Assembly (NCBI RefSeq): GCF_963576675.1
Contig: NC_088917.1
Span: forward strand, 72,464,610-72,528,609
Length of the DNA: 64,000 bases
DNA from: Euphorbia lathyris
Lineage: Eukaryota > Streptophyta > Magnoliopsida > Malpighiales > Euphorbiaceae
Direction of reading: 5' to 3'
Below, one piece after another: positions 35,329 to 46,870 of the stretch; position 1 is the first letter of the stretch; the number at the start of each line of letters is the position of its first letter. The notes below the pieces were generated by a model. It worked only from the letters and a program-made list of their open reading frames with translations. It was not told the origin of the DNA and did no database searches. Made by a program: the position numbers and the translations under genes.

Positions 35329-36000
35329 CAGTGGCGGATGTGCCCCCCCCCCCCCCCCCCTAATTTTTTTTGTCCAAAAGAAAGGGTTAAGATGCAAAAA
35401 TACCTCTAGCGTTTTGGGTCAGGGTTAGGGTCTAAAATGGTACAATTTTATCCCTAATGTTGGAAGCCAAAAGCAGTTTTACCCCTAACGTTGATAAATT
35501 GGATCAATTTGAGAAATAATTTATCAAACTGTCTTCTCGGTCATGAATCTTGTCATCTACACTTCACACATGCGTTATTTTATCAGTAACAAATCACAAA
35601 CATATGTTTTTTTGAAACAAATCACAAACATATGTTGGGATGTGAAAAAAATAAGAAAAAAATATTAAAAATATACTGTCTTTTGTACGAATTAGACAAA
35701 AAAAATTCAAAAAAATTCACCGAATTTATAAATATTAATCTCCAATTTTATTATTAAGTTACAAAAAACATTACATCCTTTTTTTAGAACAAATTGATAT
35801 GCAATTGGTGCAAAATAAAGAAAAAAATGATTGTATGTTATAATAGTGCCTGAAATTGATCCAATTTATCAACGTTAGGGGTAAAATTGCTCCTGACCCA
35901 AAACGTTAGGCGTATTTTTGCTCTTGGCTACTAACATTATTCTAAAAAAAATTTACATAGAGTTTTGCCCCCCCACCCTCAAATCTTGGATCCACCACTG
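35329..36000. mobile_element. hAT-type element with an 18-base C run
   Basis: Ends cagtggcggatg and ttggatccaccactg are related inverted repeats of the same type as 12579-13773. The flanking 8-mers gtagagat/atatagat match at 6 of 8. An 18-base C homopolymer lies at 35343-35360. A family-A MITE is nested inside. Confidence 0.72.
35384..35925. mobile_element. MITE family A copy
   Basis: Starts gggttaagatgcaaaaatac; the right arm 'aacgttaggggtaaaattgc' and 'ctcctgacccaaaacgttag' is present, but the last bases are lost. Confidence 0.75.
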
Positions 36001-36349
36001 ATATAGATTATTACAATTTATATCAAATAGTCACAGTTTCTGATTTTAGGATAGAATGAAGACTCAATTGATGATTTTTGCTTACTTCAGGGATTTGATT
36101 GATGATTTTGATAGTTTAGGATTATAATTAACTTTGAAGCTTTAGTTTGAGGGAGTCAAATGGGTGTAATGCCTATATGTTAAATCAATTCTTTTCAATA
36201 CCAGACTAGTCAAAGAATCGGAAAAAAAAAATGAGATAAAAAGTTAGATGTTCAATCGGGATTCGACCGAGAAATTCTATGAAAAACTACATTTTTATTC
36301 ACATTTAACCTTATACTTAAGAAAATATTTTCAATATTAATAAACATAT
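36001..36349. other. Intergenic DNA, nothing identified
   Basis: No coding or repeat pattern supported. Confidence 0.5.
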
Positions 36350-36357
36350 AATAATAA

Positions 36358-36861
36358 CAAGGTTGTAAAAAATGTTAGGCGCTAGTCGGACGGACAAGAC
36401 CCTCGATGATTAATCGGGGACTCATTAGGGGATTAATCGGATTTGTATTTTTATATTTTCTTATTTATTAATCAACAAATTGTTAAGTAAATTCAATTAA
36501 AATATGTATCATACTCTCTAATAATAATAACATAAAATTATATAATATAGAAAACACGTATATTTGTAATATATATCTTTAAAAATTAGCAAATTTCAAC
36601 ATTTCAATAACAATATCATTGAAACAACTCAAAAGTGAATTATAGTAAAGAAAAAAATAAGTTTGTAATAAAAAAAATGATGTTGTTCATCGTTGCTTAG
36701 GCGGCGTTGAGACGTCCTAGGCGGAGAACAAGCGGCTAAAAATTGCTTAGGAACCACAAAAATACCTAGAGGGACTAATCGGAAAAAATCACGGCGGATT
36801 CTCGATTTCGAACGCATAGACGAGACTTAGGCGGTCCAGACGGTCTTGGTTTTGAACAGTG
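36358..36861. mobile_element. hAT-like MITE
   Basis: 8-bp TSD aataataa at 36350-36357 and 36862-36869. Ends caaggttgtaaaa and (inverse) cactgttcaaaa. Relative of 31688-33301. Confidence 0.72.
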
Positions 36862-36869
36862 AATAATAA

Positions 36870-37829
36870 TAATATTTTTTTTAATATCAAATCATGATTT
36901 TTAAAAATATTAAAATTAGTAAATTCAATATGATAAATTATAAATACAATAAAATTCAATAGATTTAAATAGAAAAATAATATATATACATATATTTAAA
37001 TTAAATAATAATTTTATTGTCAATAGTATTAAAAGGTAAATATATTATAATAGTAAGATATATTTTATAATTCAAACTTAAATTATGAAATTTATTAGAT
37101 TTTTTATTTTAATATAGTTAAAATTTACATACTAGTAATTAAAATTTATTATTCGGTTCAAACAATTCGATCTGATTGTCTGAGAGATATAAATTCAACT
37201 CCAACCGAATTAGAATAGTGGCTGATTTCAGTTGAACCAGGTCAAACCGACTAGTTCGATCTAGTCCAGTTCTTACAACCACTAATTCTAAAGCTCAATT
37301 TGATTCGATTTTAACAACTTCATTCGAGTTGAATTTATATTTTCTTCAAAGTGTTTTGGAGCTAAAATTGTGTTTATTAACTAGAATGAAACCAAGTTTT
37401 TTCGAGTTCTTCTTTAAATTAAAAAATTCCTAGTTTAGTTGGGTTTCCATATTCTAGCCTAATTTAATTATGGAAATTCTATGATTTGCGAGATCTAATA
37501 TTTTGTTTTATTATTTATTATATATATGTATAATTTTTTTCTTAATTTGATTAATTTATGGAGAGTTTTATTTCACATGCAATCATATGATAGGATACTA
37601 ATTTGATTATCCTATCACTATAATAATAATGCATTATAAGAATTTTCAATTATACATGAAATTGTTTAGTGAATCAATCACAATATCTAAAATAAAATTA
37701 CAATGCATTATAATAAAGATGAAATCAAGAGAAAAGCAACTTTTGAATTGAGATCTCTAACTCTAAGTTGAATTTGAAACTACGATAAATTTTACAGTAT
37801 GCTTGAAATATGCATTCAAATTCAAATAA
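36870..37829. other. AT-rich intergenic DNA, nothing certain
   Basis: Scattered 'accggt'-poor AT-rich text; no gene or repeat ends set. Confidence 0.45.
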
Positions 37830-38150
37830 AATATGATGAAGTATACGAGAAGTCGTCCAGTGGTTTTGGCGTCGATCGCACCCCTTGGCTCCGTCGATCG
37901 GAAGAAAGCCTCTAAACAGTTCATCACATCCAGGGATACTAGGGTCATTTAACGCATATAGAACCTATAAATACCCTAAAGCATCCAAATTCAAGGGTAA
38001 CACTTTCTCTCTCTAGTACTTATACTTTTTATCTCTCTCTTAACTATATTGGTACTAATTTGATACCGAAGTGTCTTTACATGACCACTACCGGCACAAA
38101 TGGATCTTCCGGTGAATCCCATAATCGTTTTGCACATACACTGAAAGTAC
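37830..38150 (+). repeat. LTR-like fragment with TATA box
   Basis: 'cctataaataccc' near 37966, a pyrimidine-rich leader, 'ggtactaatttgatacc' and 'gaagtgtctttac' give the same layout as 28620-28960. Confidence 0.5.
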
Positions 38151-38151
38151 T

Positions 38152-38562
38152 CTATACAACTGTTGAGTTGACAAGGCAATACACCAATTCCCTAACCGTA
38201 GTATTTGAACCTCTAGGAAAATGATGAACTATAAGATTCGTTGAACAACGAATAGAAACTCGTAAAAGAAGACAAAACCCTCTCAATCCATTCATGCATG
38301 TCATCAGAGAATGGTGGTGAGTTGGTTGTGCCTCGTCTAACGTAGTCGATTCTTGATGACCAAAATCGTTGGAATCTGCAAAAAAAAAAAAAAAAAAAAA
38401 ACACGTGTGTTGGGATTCAGCGTAGAACTTTTTGATGTCTAAGGCAGTAAAGCTTAAAGAGAAAGGGAATGCAAAGAACATAGTAGTAAAATAGTCGCTT
38501 TTGGACCATGGATAAGGTTTCCGCTCCACCTCCATTAAGCACGCATCACGCTGAACGTCCAC
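38152..38562 (-). pseudogene. Possible gypsy gag remnant
   Basis: The minus strand reads PPFSDDMHEWIERV and, in another frame, FPRGSNTTVRELV, weakly like the start of some gypsy gag proteins ('LPRGFK...' type). A 20-base A run (T on this strand) splits the ORF. Low certainty. Confidence 0.3.
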
Positions 38563-38711
38563 ATCATCGACAAGGAAAACATTAAGATGTTATCACATAC
38601 ATATACGGGAGAGAAGCTTCGTGCCACTATAGTGAATAACTTATTGGTTGATTGTATAATATCACGTATCATAATTTAATAAATGAATAAATTTTAAGAA
38701 GTATGAAATAT

Positions 38712-39521
38712 CGGATAAAGTACACCTATCAACTTTGAACTATACTCTTACTTTCATTATGGTCTATGAACTTTAAAATCGAACATTGTAGTTTCTGAAC
38801 TTTGCACTTTAATAACATAATGACCGTTTTTTCACTAACCAAGTCAAAATAACTGATTACGATTTCAAAATAGAAAAATCTAAAAATTAAAGTTGTTAAC
38901 AATCACATTTTCAATGGTGTCAATCGGGTTGTTGATGCTTTAGCCCGCTTCGGTGTCTCCTCCTCTGGTATTACGTGGTGGCAATCGGCTCCGTACTTCT
39001 GCCACTCACTGCCTTTTGATGATATCTGTAATATTGGTCACTTTAGATTTCACTGATTTATTTATTTTTTTGTTTTTTATTGTTATTTGATTTTTTACTT
39101 TGTTTTTCCGTTTCTCTTCCTATGTTACATTTTTTTTAATAATATCGGGTTTTCAGTGCATGCTCTTGGGGTGCTAACCTAGTTGGGATTCCAGGATGAT
39201 TGCTACTGTATCGTCCCAGCTTCTATAAAAAAAAAAAAAAATAGAACTACCATTTTCAAGTTTTCAATCACCATTTTTAGCGTGGTATCTCTAAACAACC
39301 AATTTCCCTCTCATAACCAAATAACACTAGAATGATTTCAAACCAAAAAGTTTAAAAATTAAAGTTGTTTTAAAATATCATTTCCATCATCACAATAGAG
39401 GGTCATCTGCTATTAGAATGATCATTTTATTCAGCGGTAGTACAATGTAAAATTCGACGATCATAATGTTCAGTTTTAAAGTACAGAAGCAAATTTCAGA
39501 GGCAATAAGTGTAATTTATCC
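38712..39521. mobile_element. Mutator-type MITE holding a LINE 3' end
   Basis: Ends cggataaagtacac and gtgtaatttatcc (inverse); perfect 9-bp TSD atgaaatat at 38703-38711 and 39522-39530. Same family as 4596-5060. Confidence 0.83.
38915..39250 (+). mobile_element. 5'-truncated LINE 3' end with poly(A)
   Basis: Reads NRVVDALARFGVSSSG, WWQSAPYFC and LPFDD, the C-terminal end of plant LINE RNase H regions, then a 3'UTR and an A tail (39227-39241). TSD cattttcaa at 38906-38914 and 39251-39259. It is inserted in the MITE above. Confidence 0.78.
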
Positions 39522-39530
39522 ATGAAATAT

Positions 39531-40738
39531 TTCATTTATATATTGTATATAAAGAATACATTTTTTTTATAAACCTAAAGTATACTTTCTTAATGTTGCA
39601 AAGTGATAACTAATTTAAAATTAAATAAAGCAAAAAGCGTTTGCCAAAACGACAAAAATCAAGATACGACAAGAGTAATTTAAAAATCGTAATTTGGACA
39701 TGAACTGTTAATTTCTTGGTGACAGCTACTTAATTTAATTAATTGAAATGCGTAGAAGAATCCATACAGCAGCTGCCTGTCTAAGATTGGAAAATCAAAT
39801 TTTAAATATTAATCCAGACACCAATCTTTGTCGTTTTCTTAACTACCACCTGTCGTTTCATTTGTCATCTTATTTTCTTTAAATATAAAAGGCAAAAACA
39901 TCCTTAGCTCCTTTGTCATTTCGATTTTGTTGGATGCATCCTCTAATCTTTTATTTAATCAAATTATCATCTATTTCAATTAAAAAAGTTTGACTCATTT
40001 CTTCCATTTCTGAAAATCTGCTGAAAATCTGGTTTTTAAATTTGAGATGAAGATAAAGATGAAGATGGAATAAATAACTCTTTGTCAACAAAAATTTATA
40101 TTTAAAATTAACTTTTCTAATTATCGAGAGTAAGAATATCAATTAATAAAAAATTTATTTTCATCTCATTTAATTCGTGAGGACCTATAACCGTTAAAAA
40201 TTGATAAATAAATCAATGAACATAAAAAAAATAAATATTTTATAATAAAACATTCACAAAACTTAACAACAAATTCAATATACGATCATTTAAAATTTAA
40301 ATAATTGAAATTAACAAAAAAAAGTTATTGTGGGGTTTAAAAAAAAACTTATTGTGATATATTGTTTATTTTTCATTTTTTTTATTCGCATACGCATTCA
40401 ACAATATTTTTTATTTACATACATAGTGGATAGCAAGTGTTTAAAGGGATATTTTTATTCTCGTCTCAGATATTTTTTTTTAAATTTTATTCTCGTTTTA
40501 GATATTTTTATATAAAATTCAAGTAGTCTCATTAAGATAGAGCAGTACCAAGTATTTGTGAAATTCCTGTCGATTGTCATCCCTATCATCACGGAGCTTA
40601 TACGTGACCAAAAATAAAAATATTATTGGCTTAATATATTAAAATAAAAGATTAAAAATTCAATCCATCAAAATTTAAATGATTAGGGGCTGAAAATGTT
40701 TTTTTCCAAATCAATTATCATCTTTCATTTCCTTCCAT
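39531..40738. other. Intergenic DNA upstream of the PADRE gene
   Basis: AT-rich; nothing identified except the promoter region near 40700. Short ORFs (39951, 40330) are AT-rich chance frames. Confidence 0.5.
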
Positions 40739-40745
40739 TATAAAA
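40739..40745 (+). promoter_or_regulatory. TATA box of the PADRE gene
   Basis: TATAAAA lies 84 bases before the ATG and is followed by a CT-rich leader (40770-40822), a common plant 5'UTR pattern. Confidence 0.55.
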
Positions 40746-40822
40746 TCTGAATCAATCATCCAAACAGACCCTCTCTCTCTATTTTCCCCAATTTCCATAT
40801 CTCTCTCTTCGCTGTCTCTCCA

Positions 40823-41362
40823 ATGGGGAACGCAGCTTCCTGTGCTCCTTCAATCATGATCTCCAATGGCGGAGTAGTGAAGCTCTTCCACTCCAACGGA
40901 ACACTACGAATCTACACAAAACCAGTAAAAGCAGCGGAATTAATGGTGGAGAATCCAGGAGAATTCGTTTGCGATTACAGCAGCCTCAAAATCGGGCAGA
41001 GAATTCAAGGATTGCTAGCCGATGAAGAACTTGAAAAAAGGCAAGTTTACTTTCTTCTTCCGATGGATCTTCTTTACTCAGTTCTAAATCAGGAAGAGAT
41101 GAGCATTCTCAGATTTAAAGCTAATAAAGCCTTGAAATATAATCAGTATTTAAGCAGGATTTTTCCTGTTTTAGTTCAATCGGAGATTAAAACGATGGAG
41201 ATTTCTTCTTCGTCTTCGTTTTCGTCTTCATCTTCGTCTTCCTCTTCGTCTTCGTCTTTGTCTTTGTGTTCTTCTACGAACAGATCATTCTCTAAGCAAA
41301 GATCGTGGAAACCTGCGCTTGAAACTATTGTTGAAACTCCGTGTAGATCGTTTTCATACTGA
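40823..41362 (+). CDS. PADRE/DUF4228-domain protein, 179 aa
   Basis: Single exon, intact. It starts MGNAASCAPSIMISNGGVVK; the Gly2 after Met and the nearby Cys are typical of family members that may be N-myristoylated and S-acylated. The PADRE domain covers about residues 1-120, with VKLFHSNGTLRIYTKPVKAA, AELMVENPGEFVCDYSSLKI, and VYFLLPMDLLYSVLNQEEM. The tail (about 125-179) is disordered: a Ser-rich tract (residues about 128-150, coded by tct/tcg repeats) and the conserved end RSWKPALETIVETPCRSFSY. PADRE genes respond to pathogens and abiotic stress; the molecular function is not known. Neighbours are transposons, so context gives no more. Confidence 0.93.
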   Translation: MGNAASCAPSIMISNGGVVKLFHSNGTLRIYTKPVKAAELMVENPGEFVCDYSSLKIGQRIQGLLADEELEKRQVYFLLPMDLLYSVLNQEEMSILRFKANKALKYNQYLSRIFPVLVQSEIKTMEISSSSSFSSSSSSSSSSSSLSLCSSTNRSFSKQRSWKPALETIVETPCRSFSY

Positions 41363-41770
41363 AAAATACTCTTTTGTTCATCTTTTTTTGTTTATTTTAC
41401 TGTTTTATTATTGTAATTAATTCTTTTTTCACTTGTAATTTGTGAATGAAATTACTATGACTTGATTAGTTATATATGTAAAATGATGTTCGAGATTATT
41501 ATTTTTCCTTAATACATCAAAGCTTACATAAAAAAATTGGTGGGAGCCAACTGAATTTACTTAAAAGTGAGATAATTAATCTTAATTCCCGTGTAGCAAG
41601 AGATAATTTGGATAAATTAAAGGAATGGTCGTCAAGATATCACATTGAGTAAGTTTAGAGATCTAACAAGACACTATAAGTTCACATGCAATTATTATTT
41701 TTTAACATGACGGGACATAAAAGTGATCAAGTCGTCCGAAGTTTGAAAATGGGCTCGCATAACGTGTCAT
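41363..41770. other. 3' flank of the PADRE gene, nothing else identified
   Basis: T-rich 3'UTR to about 41500, then AT-rich text. 'agtaagtttagagatct' near 41650 resembles old MITE arms. Confidence 0.45.
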
Positions 41771-41774
41771 CTAT

Positions 41775-42400
41775 CCAACAGTGTGTGTGAGTAATTGAGA
41801 GGAAGGGGGGATCCAAAGGGAAAAGGCCACACATCGTGTGAAAGGGTCCCGGAACCTCTGCTTCCTTTTGACAAATTCACACAGTGTCACTTACTTCACA
41901 TGATGTGTGAGTTATATAAATAATAATCCCCAGCTTCATCCAAGACACCTCGACATGCCGAGTACAAGTTTCTAATACTGTGGCTCGATGACATGTTAGA
42001 CCAACTTAGTGGGTCGAAAGTCTTCTCCAAGACTGATGTGTGAAGCGGTTATTATCAAATTTGAATCTGAGTTGGGGATGAGTGGAAGACGACATTCAAG
42101 ACAAGAGATGACATATGAGTGGTTAGTGATTCCATTTGGAATGAAAAATGCCCCGAGCACCTGTATGAGGTTGATGAACCAAGTGCTCCGTCCGATGATC
42201 GGGAAATTCGTGGTGGTCTATTTCGACGATATCCTCGTCCATAGTCAAACCTTAGAAAAGCATGGAACACTTAAGGGTTGTGCTAGATTTGTTGAGGAAG
42301 CACCAATTGTATTCCAACTCCAAGAAGTGTGATTTTGTAATAGAAAGCTTGATCTTCCTTGAGTATGTTGGTCATTTTTGCTCGGTGAAGATAGGTCGAA
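41775..42400 (+). pseudogene. Ty3/gypsy reverse transcriptase fragment
   Basis: After palindromic 'cacacatcgtgtg' and 'cacatgatgtgtg' words, frames read [55 protein letters not shown] and VHSQTLEKH. The catalytic YFDD is kept, but a stop and frameshifts break it. A further piece reads [21 protein letters not shown] follows at once. Confidence 0.82.
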
Positions 42401-42402
42401 AT

Positions 42403-44515
42403 TGTCCCCCAATCTCCCACCTTTTCTTTGTCGATGATGTTTTACTTTTTTTAGAGGGGGGATTTGGATCAACTTGGAATTGTTAAGAGTATCCTTGATA
42501 TCTTTTGGGCAAAAATTAAATCTCCATAAGTTTAGGATGTATTGTTATCAGAACATGCCTAGATAGTTGTGTAATAGACTGAGTTTAGAGTGTGGTATCC
42601 CCCTTACTCAATCCTTTGGTTTATATCTTGGCGTCCCCCTTTTTGGTGGACGAGTTACTAAAACCTCATTCAAAAAAACTATTGATTCAGCTCAGTCCTG
42701 ACTCACTTCTTGGAAGGCTAATTCGCTTATTTTGGATGGTCGCATGACCTTGATACAGTCTGTCACTACTGCTACCCCTAACCATATAACACAATCAAAT
42801 CTCCTTCCAAATTTAGTGCATCATGAACTGGATAAGCTGAACGACAGATTCCTTTGGGAGGCAAGGAATGAGATTGGAAGATTCATCTCATCTCTTGTGA
42901 AGATGTTTGTAAGCCGAAGAAACAAGGTGGGATTGGCATTCGACGGTCCTTTGATAATAATAAGGGTATGTCGATGAAGCTTATATGGCATATATGGAAG
43001 GAGCCCGATTCTCTGTGGGTTCGACTTTACATGGTAAACATAGGAAGGATGAAATTTTTGGTGGTGACTTAGGAAGAGTGAAGAGTTCGTTCTTGTGGAA
43101 AAGTTTTCATAACACTTTCAAGGAGTTTCGTATGTGGGTTACTTATTAGGGAATGACTGACATATTAAGTTCTGGATTGATAAGTGGCTTAATGATACTG
43201 CTCTTTCTGAGGTTGCCATTAGAGCTCCGTCTGCTTATGTTCTGCAGCGTTCAATAGCAGAGTATACTGATCCGTTAGGGAATTGGCTCTGGCAGGAGCT
43301 TGAGGAGCTCTTCGACCAAGAATGGTTGTTACACCTGCGATCTGTCCATATTAATGGAGATGTGGATACCTCTGTTATATGTTATTGGGGACTGGCGAAT
43401 AATGGGCAATTTAGCTGTAAATCTGCATATCAATTGGTTAGTGGGATGGACAACATCGTTATTGATCCATGTTGGGCTAAAATCTGGTTGATATGTTCCC
43501 GTCAGCGCCTTCGTAGCTTTGCGTGGCTTTGTGCTCATCATAAACTGCTGACTAACTGTGAACAAACTCATCATCATATTACCCAGGACCCGACGTGCAC
43601 CCGGTGTGGACTAATGGTGGAATCGATCATTCATGCACTGAAGGACTGCTCGGGTGTAGCTTCAATCTGGTGTAAATTAATTCCTTTTGAGCGAAAGGCT
43701 ATGTTTTTCGCTGCTTCTGATACAGATTGGTTTCTAGGATATTTGCTTAATGAGAAGGTCGATGAGAGAGGGAAGCTGTTATTCTTATTTGCGTGATGGT
43801 TATGCTAGAGTTGGCGGAACTTGTAGGTTTCTTACAGGAAGGACGATATCATGCTTGATAAGGTTAACTACACACTGACCAAGTCAGCTGAATTTAGGCT
43901 GGCGTGGGGTTCTAGGGAGACTGCAGTGCATGGAAAAACTCGGAATGAAGTTCTCGTTGGTTGGATTAAACCAAAAATAGGTTGGTCGATGCTTAATATG
44001 GATGGGTCTCGGCTGAAGAATGGGCACATTGCTGCAGAAGGCATTATACACAACAATGCAGGTGATTGGGTCGTTGGTTTTCAACATTGGATAGGTATGG
44101 GTAGTTCGTTTGAAGCATAAATTTTGGAAATTTATTCGGGTCTCCTGCTAGCCAAAGAGTGCAACATTCGGCTTCTATCGGCCGAATATGATAATCAGGA
44201 GGTCATATGATACATTACTTCCTTGGGGGAGATCGCAGGTGTCCATCATAATCTCATCTTAGACATCTGATGCTTTCTGCGTGCTTTTGATAAGATGGAG
44301 GTTTGTCATATTCACTGTGAGTAGAATCGAGTTGAGGACTCTCTCACTTCTATTGCTCATAGATCGTCTCTTGGTTTTGTCAGACTTGAGTATCCTCCGC
44401 CTATGACGTTGCAGCTCATCCTCAATGGTTTAGTCGGTTCTTGTTTCCCGAGGTTTATCCCGATCTAGTTTGTGTTTTTTTGTTTCTTTTGTTACTTCAT
44501 CAAAGAAAAACATAA
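42403..44515 (+). pseudogene. LINE (plant L1) remnant: RT end, zf-RVT, RNase H
   Basis: In order: PPISHLFFVDDVLLF (RT catalytic F-V-D-D), DGRMTLIQSVTTATPNH, FWIDKWLNDTALSE, DPTCTRCGLMVESIIHALKD (zf-RVT Cys/His), and an RNase H with KIGWSMLNMDGSRLKNGH, AEGIIHNNAGDWVVGF. Several stops and frame changes lie between. The 5' side is truncated and abuts the gypsy fragment; the 3' end is near 44515. Confidence 0.85.
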
Positions 44516-45358
44516 AGGAAGAAGATGAAGCTTGTATTTTGGAAATGAGAGCGATGAGACAAAAGAAACAAATAAAATAAAAACTAAAAAAATAAATTAA
44601 AAACTTAAAATAAACAAATAGACAAAAACACTTTTACTAAACCAACAGTGTTAACTTTTTAATTGTAAATGCTAACGGAGCAAAACACATGGTAAATGTT
44701 TCTCAACTTTTAAATCACAAGTTTGGTATTTGCAAATCAGCCAAACCATAAAGTTTGTTTTTTTACTTTTTCTTATTTTTAATTGTCATTTAGTTTTAGT
44801 TCCATGAATTTTTTATACATAGATTTTGATTCAGAGTGATGCAATGGATTTTAAAGCAAATTATTATAAGAAGAATATTGGTTTTGAGAATGTTTTCTTA
44901 TGAGATGTGGATGTTCATATAAGATTTGAGAACAATGATGAAGTTCATAATGTTATTGAGTTCGAGGAGGTGGTTTCAATAAGTTTGGAGGTATAAAGGG
45001 TTCTGAGAATTTTTTTTTTTTATGAGATGGTGATGTTCATATAAGATATGAGAATAAAGATGAAGTTCATAATGTTACTAAGTTCGAAGAAGATTATTTC
45101 AATGAATTTAGAGGCATGAAGAGTCCTCATGTGGATGATGATGACAAAGAAATTAAATCTGAAAGCATTCTAAATAATGATATCATATCATATGTTGATG
45201 GAGATGATGAAAAGAACATTGGTAATAATGAGAATAAAGATGATGTAGATGAGAATAAGGAGGAGAAGGAGTTGAGATTAATGATGATGATGATGATGAT
45301 GCCGATGTTAATAGACAAGTGTGTTGATGAGAAGGATAACGAAGATGAAAATGTTGAT
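44516..45358 (+). other. Unrecognised segment with ~125-bp imperfect duplication and acidic ORF
   Basis: 44890-44995 and 45020-45115 are imperfect tandem copies ('gatgttcatataagat', 'gatgaagttcataatgtta'). The copy leads into an 86-codon ORF (45116-45376) rich in Asp, Glu and Asn, with a (gat/atg) microsatellite at 45275-45300. It could be a fragment of a longer acidic protein gene. No family recognised; coding is doubtful. Its end is made by the inserted SMART element. Confidence 0.3.
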
Positions 45359-45633
45359 TGTCATGGAACCAATTGAACTAGAGCTTTAAGCTTATATTTA
45401 AAGGCTCACTTTATTTTAATATCTAAAACACACTCCATAGCTATTTAAGCTCCGACACACACCTCACGTGAATACCCTTTTTCTTCTTCTTCAACAAATG
45501 AAGCTATCTATAATCGAACTTGTGATCACTTGGTCAAAAAAAATTCTAATACCATGTCATGGATGCAATTGAACTACAAGATCAAACTACTAGTTATAAC
45601 CTAACAATAGTTTTTATATTAAGCTTCGACACA
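45359..45633 (-). mobile_element. SMART/TRIM-type tiny LTR element (two LTRs)
   Basis: Two related direct repeats of about 75-80 bp start tgtcatgg at 45359 and 45555 on the plus strand; the second ends cgacaca. On the minus strand the 5' LTR end is followed by TGGTATTAGAAT, a decayed tRNA-Met primer site. Total about 275 bp, in the size range of SMART elements. No TSD read. Confidence 0.6.
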
Positions 45634-46247
45634 CCCCTTATATCTTCTTTCGAAGTAGAAATCAGATTAGAACAACTTCGAATCTATAAATATCATTTTT
45701 TTTGTAAACCTGTTAAAAATGAGATTGGAAACACCAAAATCTGATAATTTTGCTCTGTACATCCAACAGTAATGTCTCGGTGATAAATCAGAATAGATGT
45801 AACTGGATGCAAGTAGGAAAGCGCTCCCGAAACCTGTATTGCGATATGCAGTTGTGGTTTCCAAGATAGTTGGAAGTCTTGAGTTCGGTAATGTAGAAAG
45901 TCATAGAGGGTTCCATTGGGAATCCAAATAGCAACTAAGTAGCTTTACGATTTTTCTCTATCGAATTTGTGAAAGAATTTCTCAATCTAATTCATATTGA
46001 AGTTAAGTTACGGGGTTTTATTCGTGAACTTTTTATTGGTTTTTCTCTTTGTTTATTTCTAATTGATTTTTCTAATGGAGCAAACCACATGTTATTTTTG
46101 GAGCGAAAAAAATCATAACTATTTATCTGCAAATTCATGAAACCGTATGATATTTTTTTTAAAAAAAATTTTAACCCATAAAAGTATTGTTTTGTGATGT
46201 ATTGATGAATTTCTAATCTAAAATGCATTATGCATTGCGAATAAAAG
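45634..46247. other. Intergenic DNA, nothing identified
   Basis: No gene or repeat boundary supported. Confidence 0.5.
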
Positions 46248-46528
46248 GCTCATCCATAATTAAGTACAAAATTATAATTAAATCATATCACTAAACTTAA
46301 TTTTTAATATGTCATTATTCTCTATATATTATGATTTTACACTATAATTTAAAAAATCTAGACTCCAATTCATAAATCATAAACCCATAAAAATATATTC
46401 TAGATTTTAATTTATAAATTTTAATCTTTAAAATATATTAAAAGTACTGATTTTACTAGTTTGACATAATAAAAAATTATAACGTGATATAGTTATAAAT
46501 AGTTTTTAAAATATGAATTTCTGTGCCT
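46248..46528. mobile_element. MITE, inverted relative of 17486-17785
   Basis: Read in reverse it follows the same text ('gaatttctgtg', 'aaatcagtacttttaatata', 'ctagactccaattcataaat'). Terminal bases are decayed. Confidence 0.68.
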
Positions 46529-46870
46529 TAAAAAAAAAAAAGAGGATCTTGAACTCTTAAATTTGAAACACATATACATTCAAATCTGTCCAATTTCATT
46601 TGGGCTACCCTTAACAATTTGGTCTCCTTTGGGCTAGCAACTCATTTCATGTTTTGTCTATTTCACTAGTTTGAGTTCAGAAAGTTTTATTAATTAAGAC
46701 AGAAATTATCAAATCTCAAACCAATTAACGAATTCAATTTTTAAAAAATAACATATAAAAGTATCTTTAACATTGTGAGTCAAAGATTAGTTTTACCCTA
46801 AGCGTTATAAGGTGTAATTTTATATTTTACATTGATAAATTTTGACCAATTTCACACATCAAATAAAAAA
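46529..46870. repeat. Degenerate MITE family A half-copy
   Basis: Near 46756-46855 'ttaacattgtgagtcaaag' and 'ttttaccctaagcgtt' follow the family-A arm. The rest is AT-rich. Confidence 0.45.

Noticed and set aside
38213..38404. 63-codon ORF with poly-Phe
   Set aside because: Caused by a 20-base T run on the minus strand.
43329..44087. Minus-strand ORFs over the LINE
   Set aside because: Shadows of the plus-strand LINE frames, which carry the known motifs.
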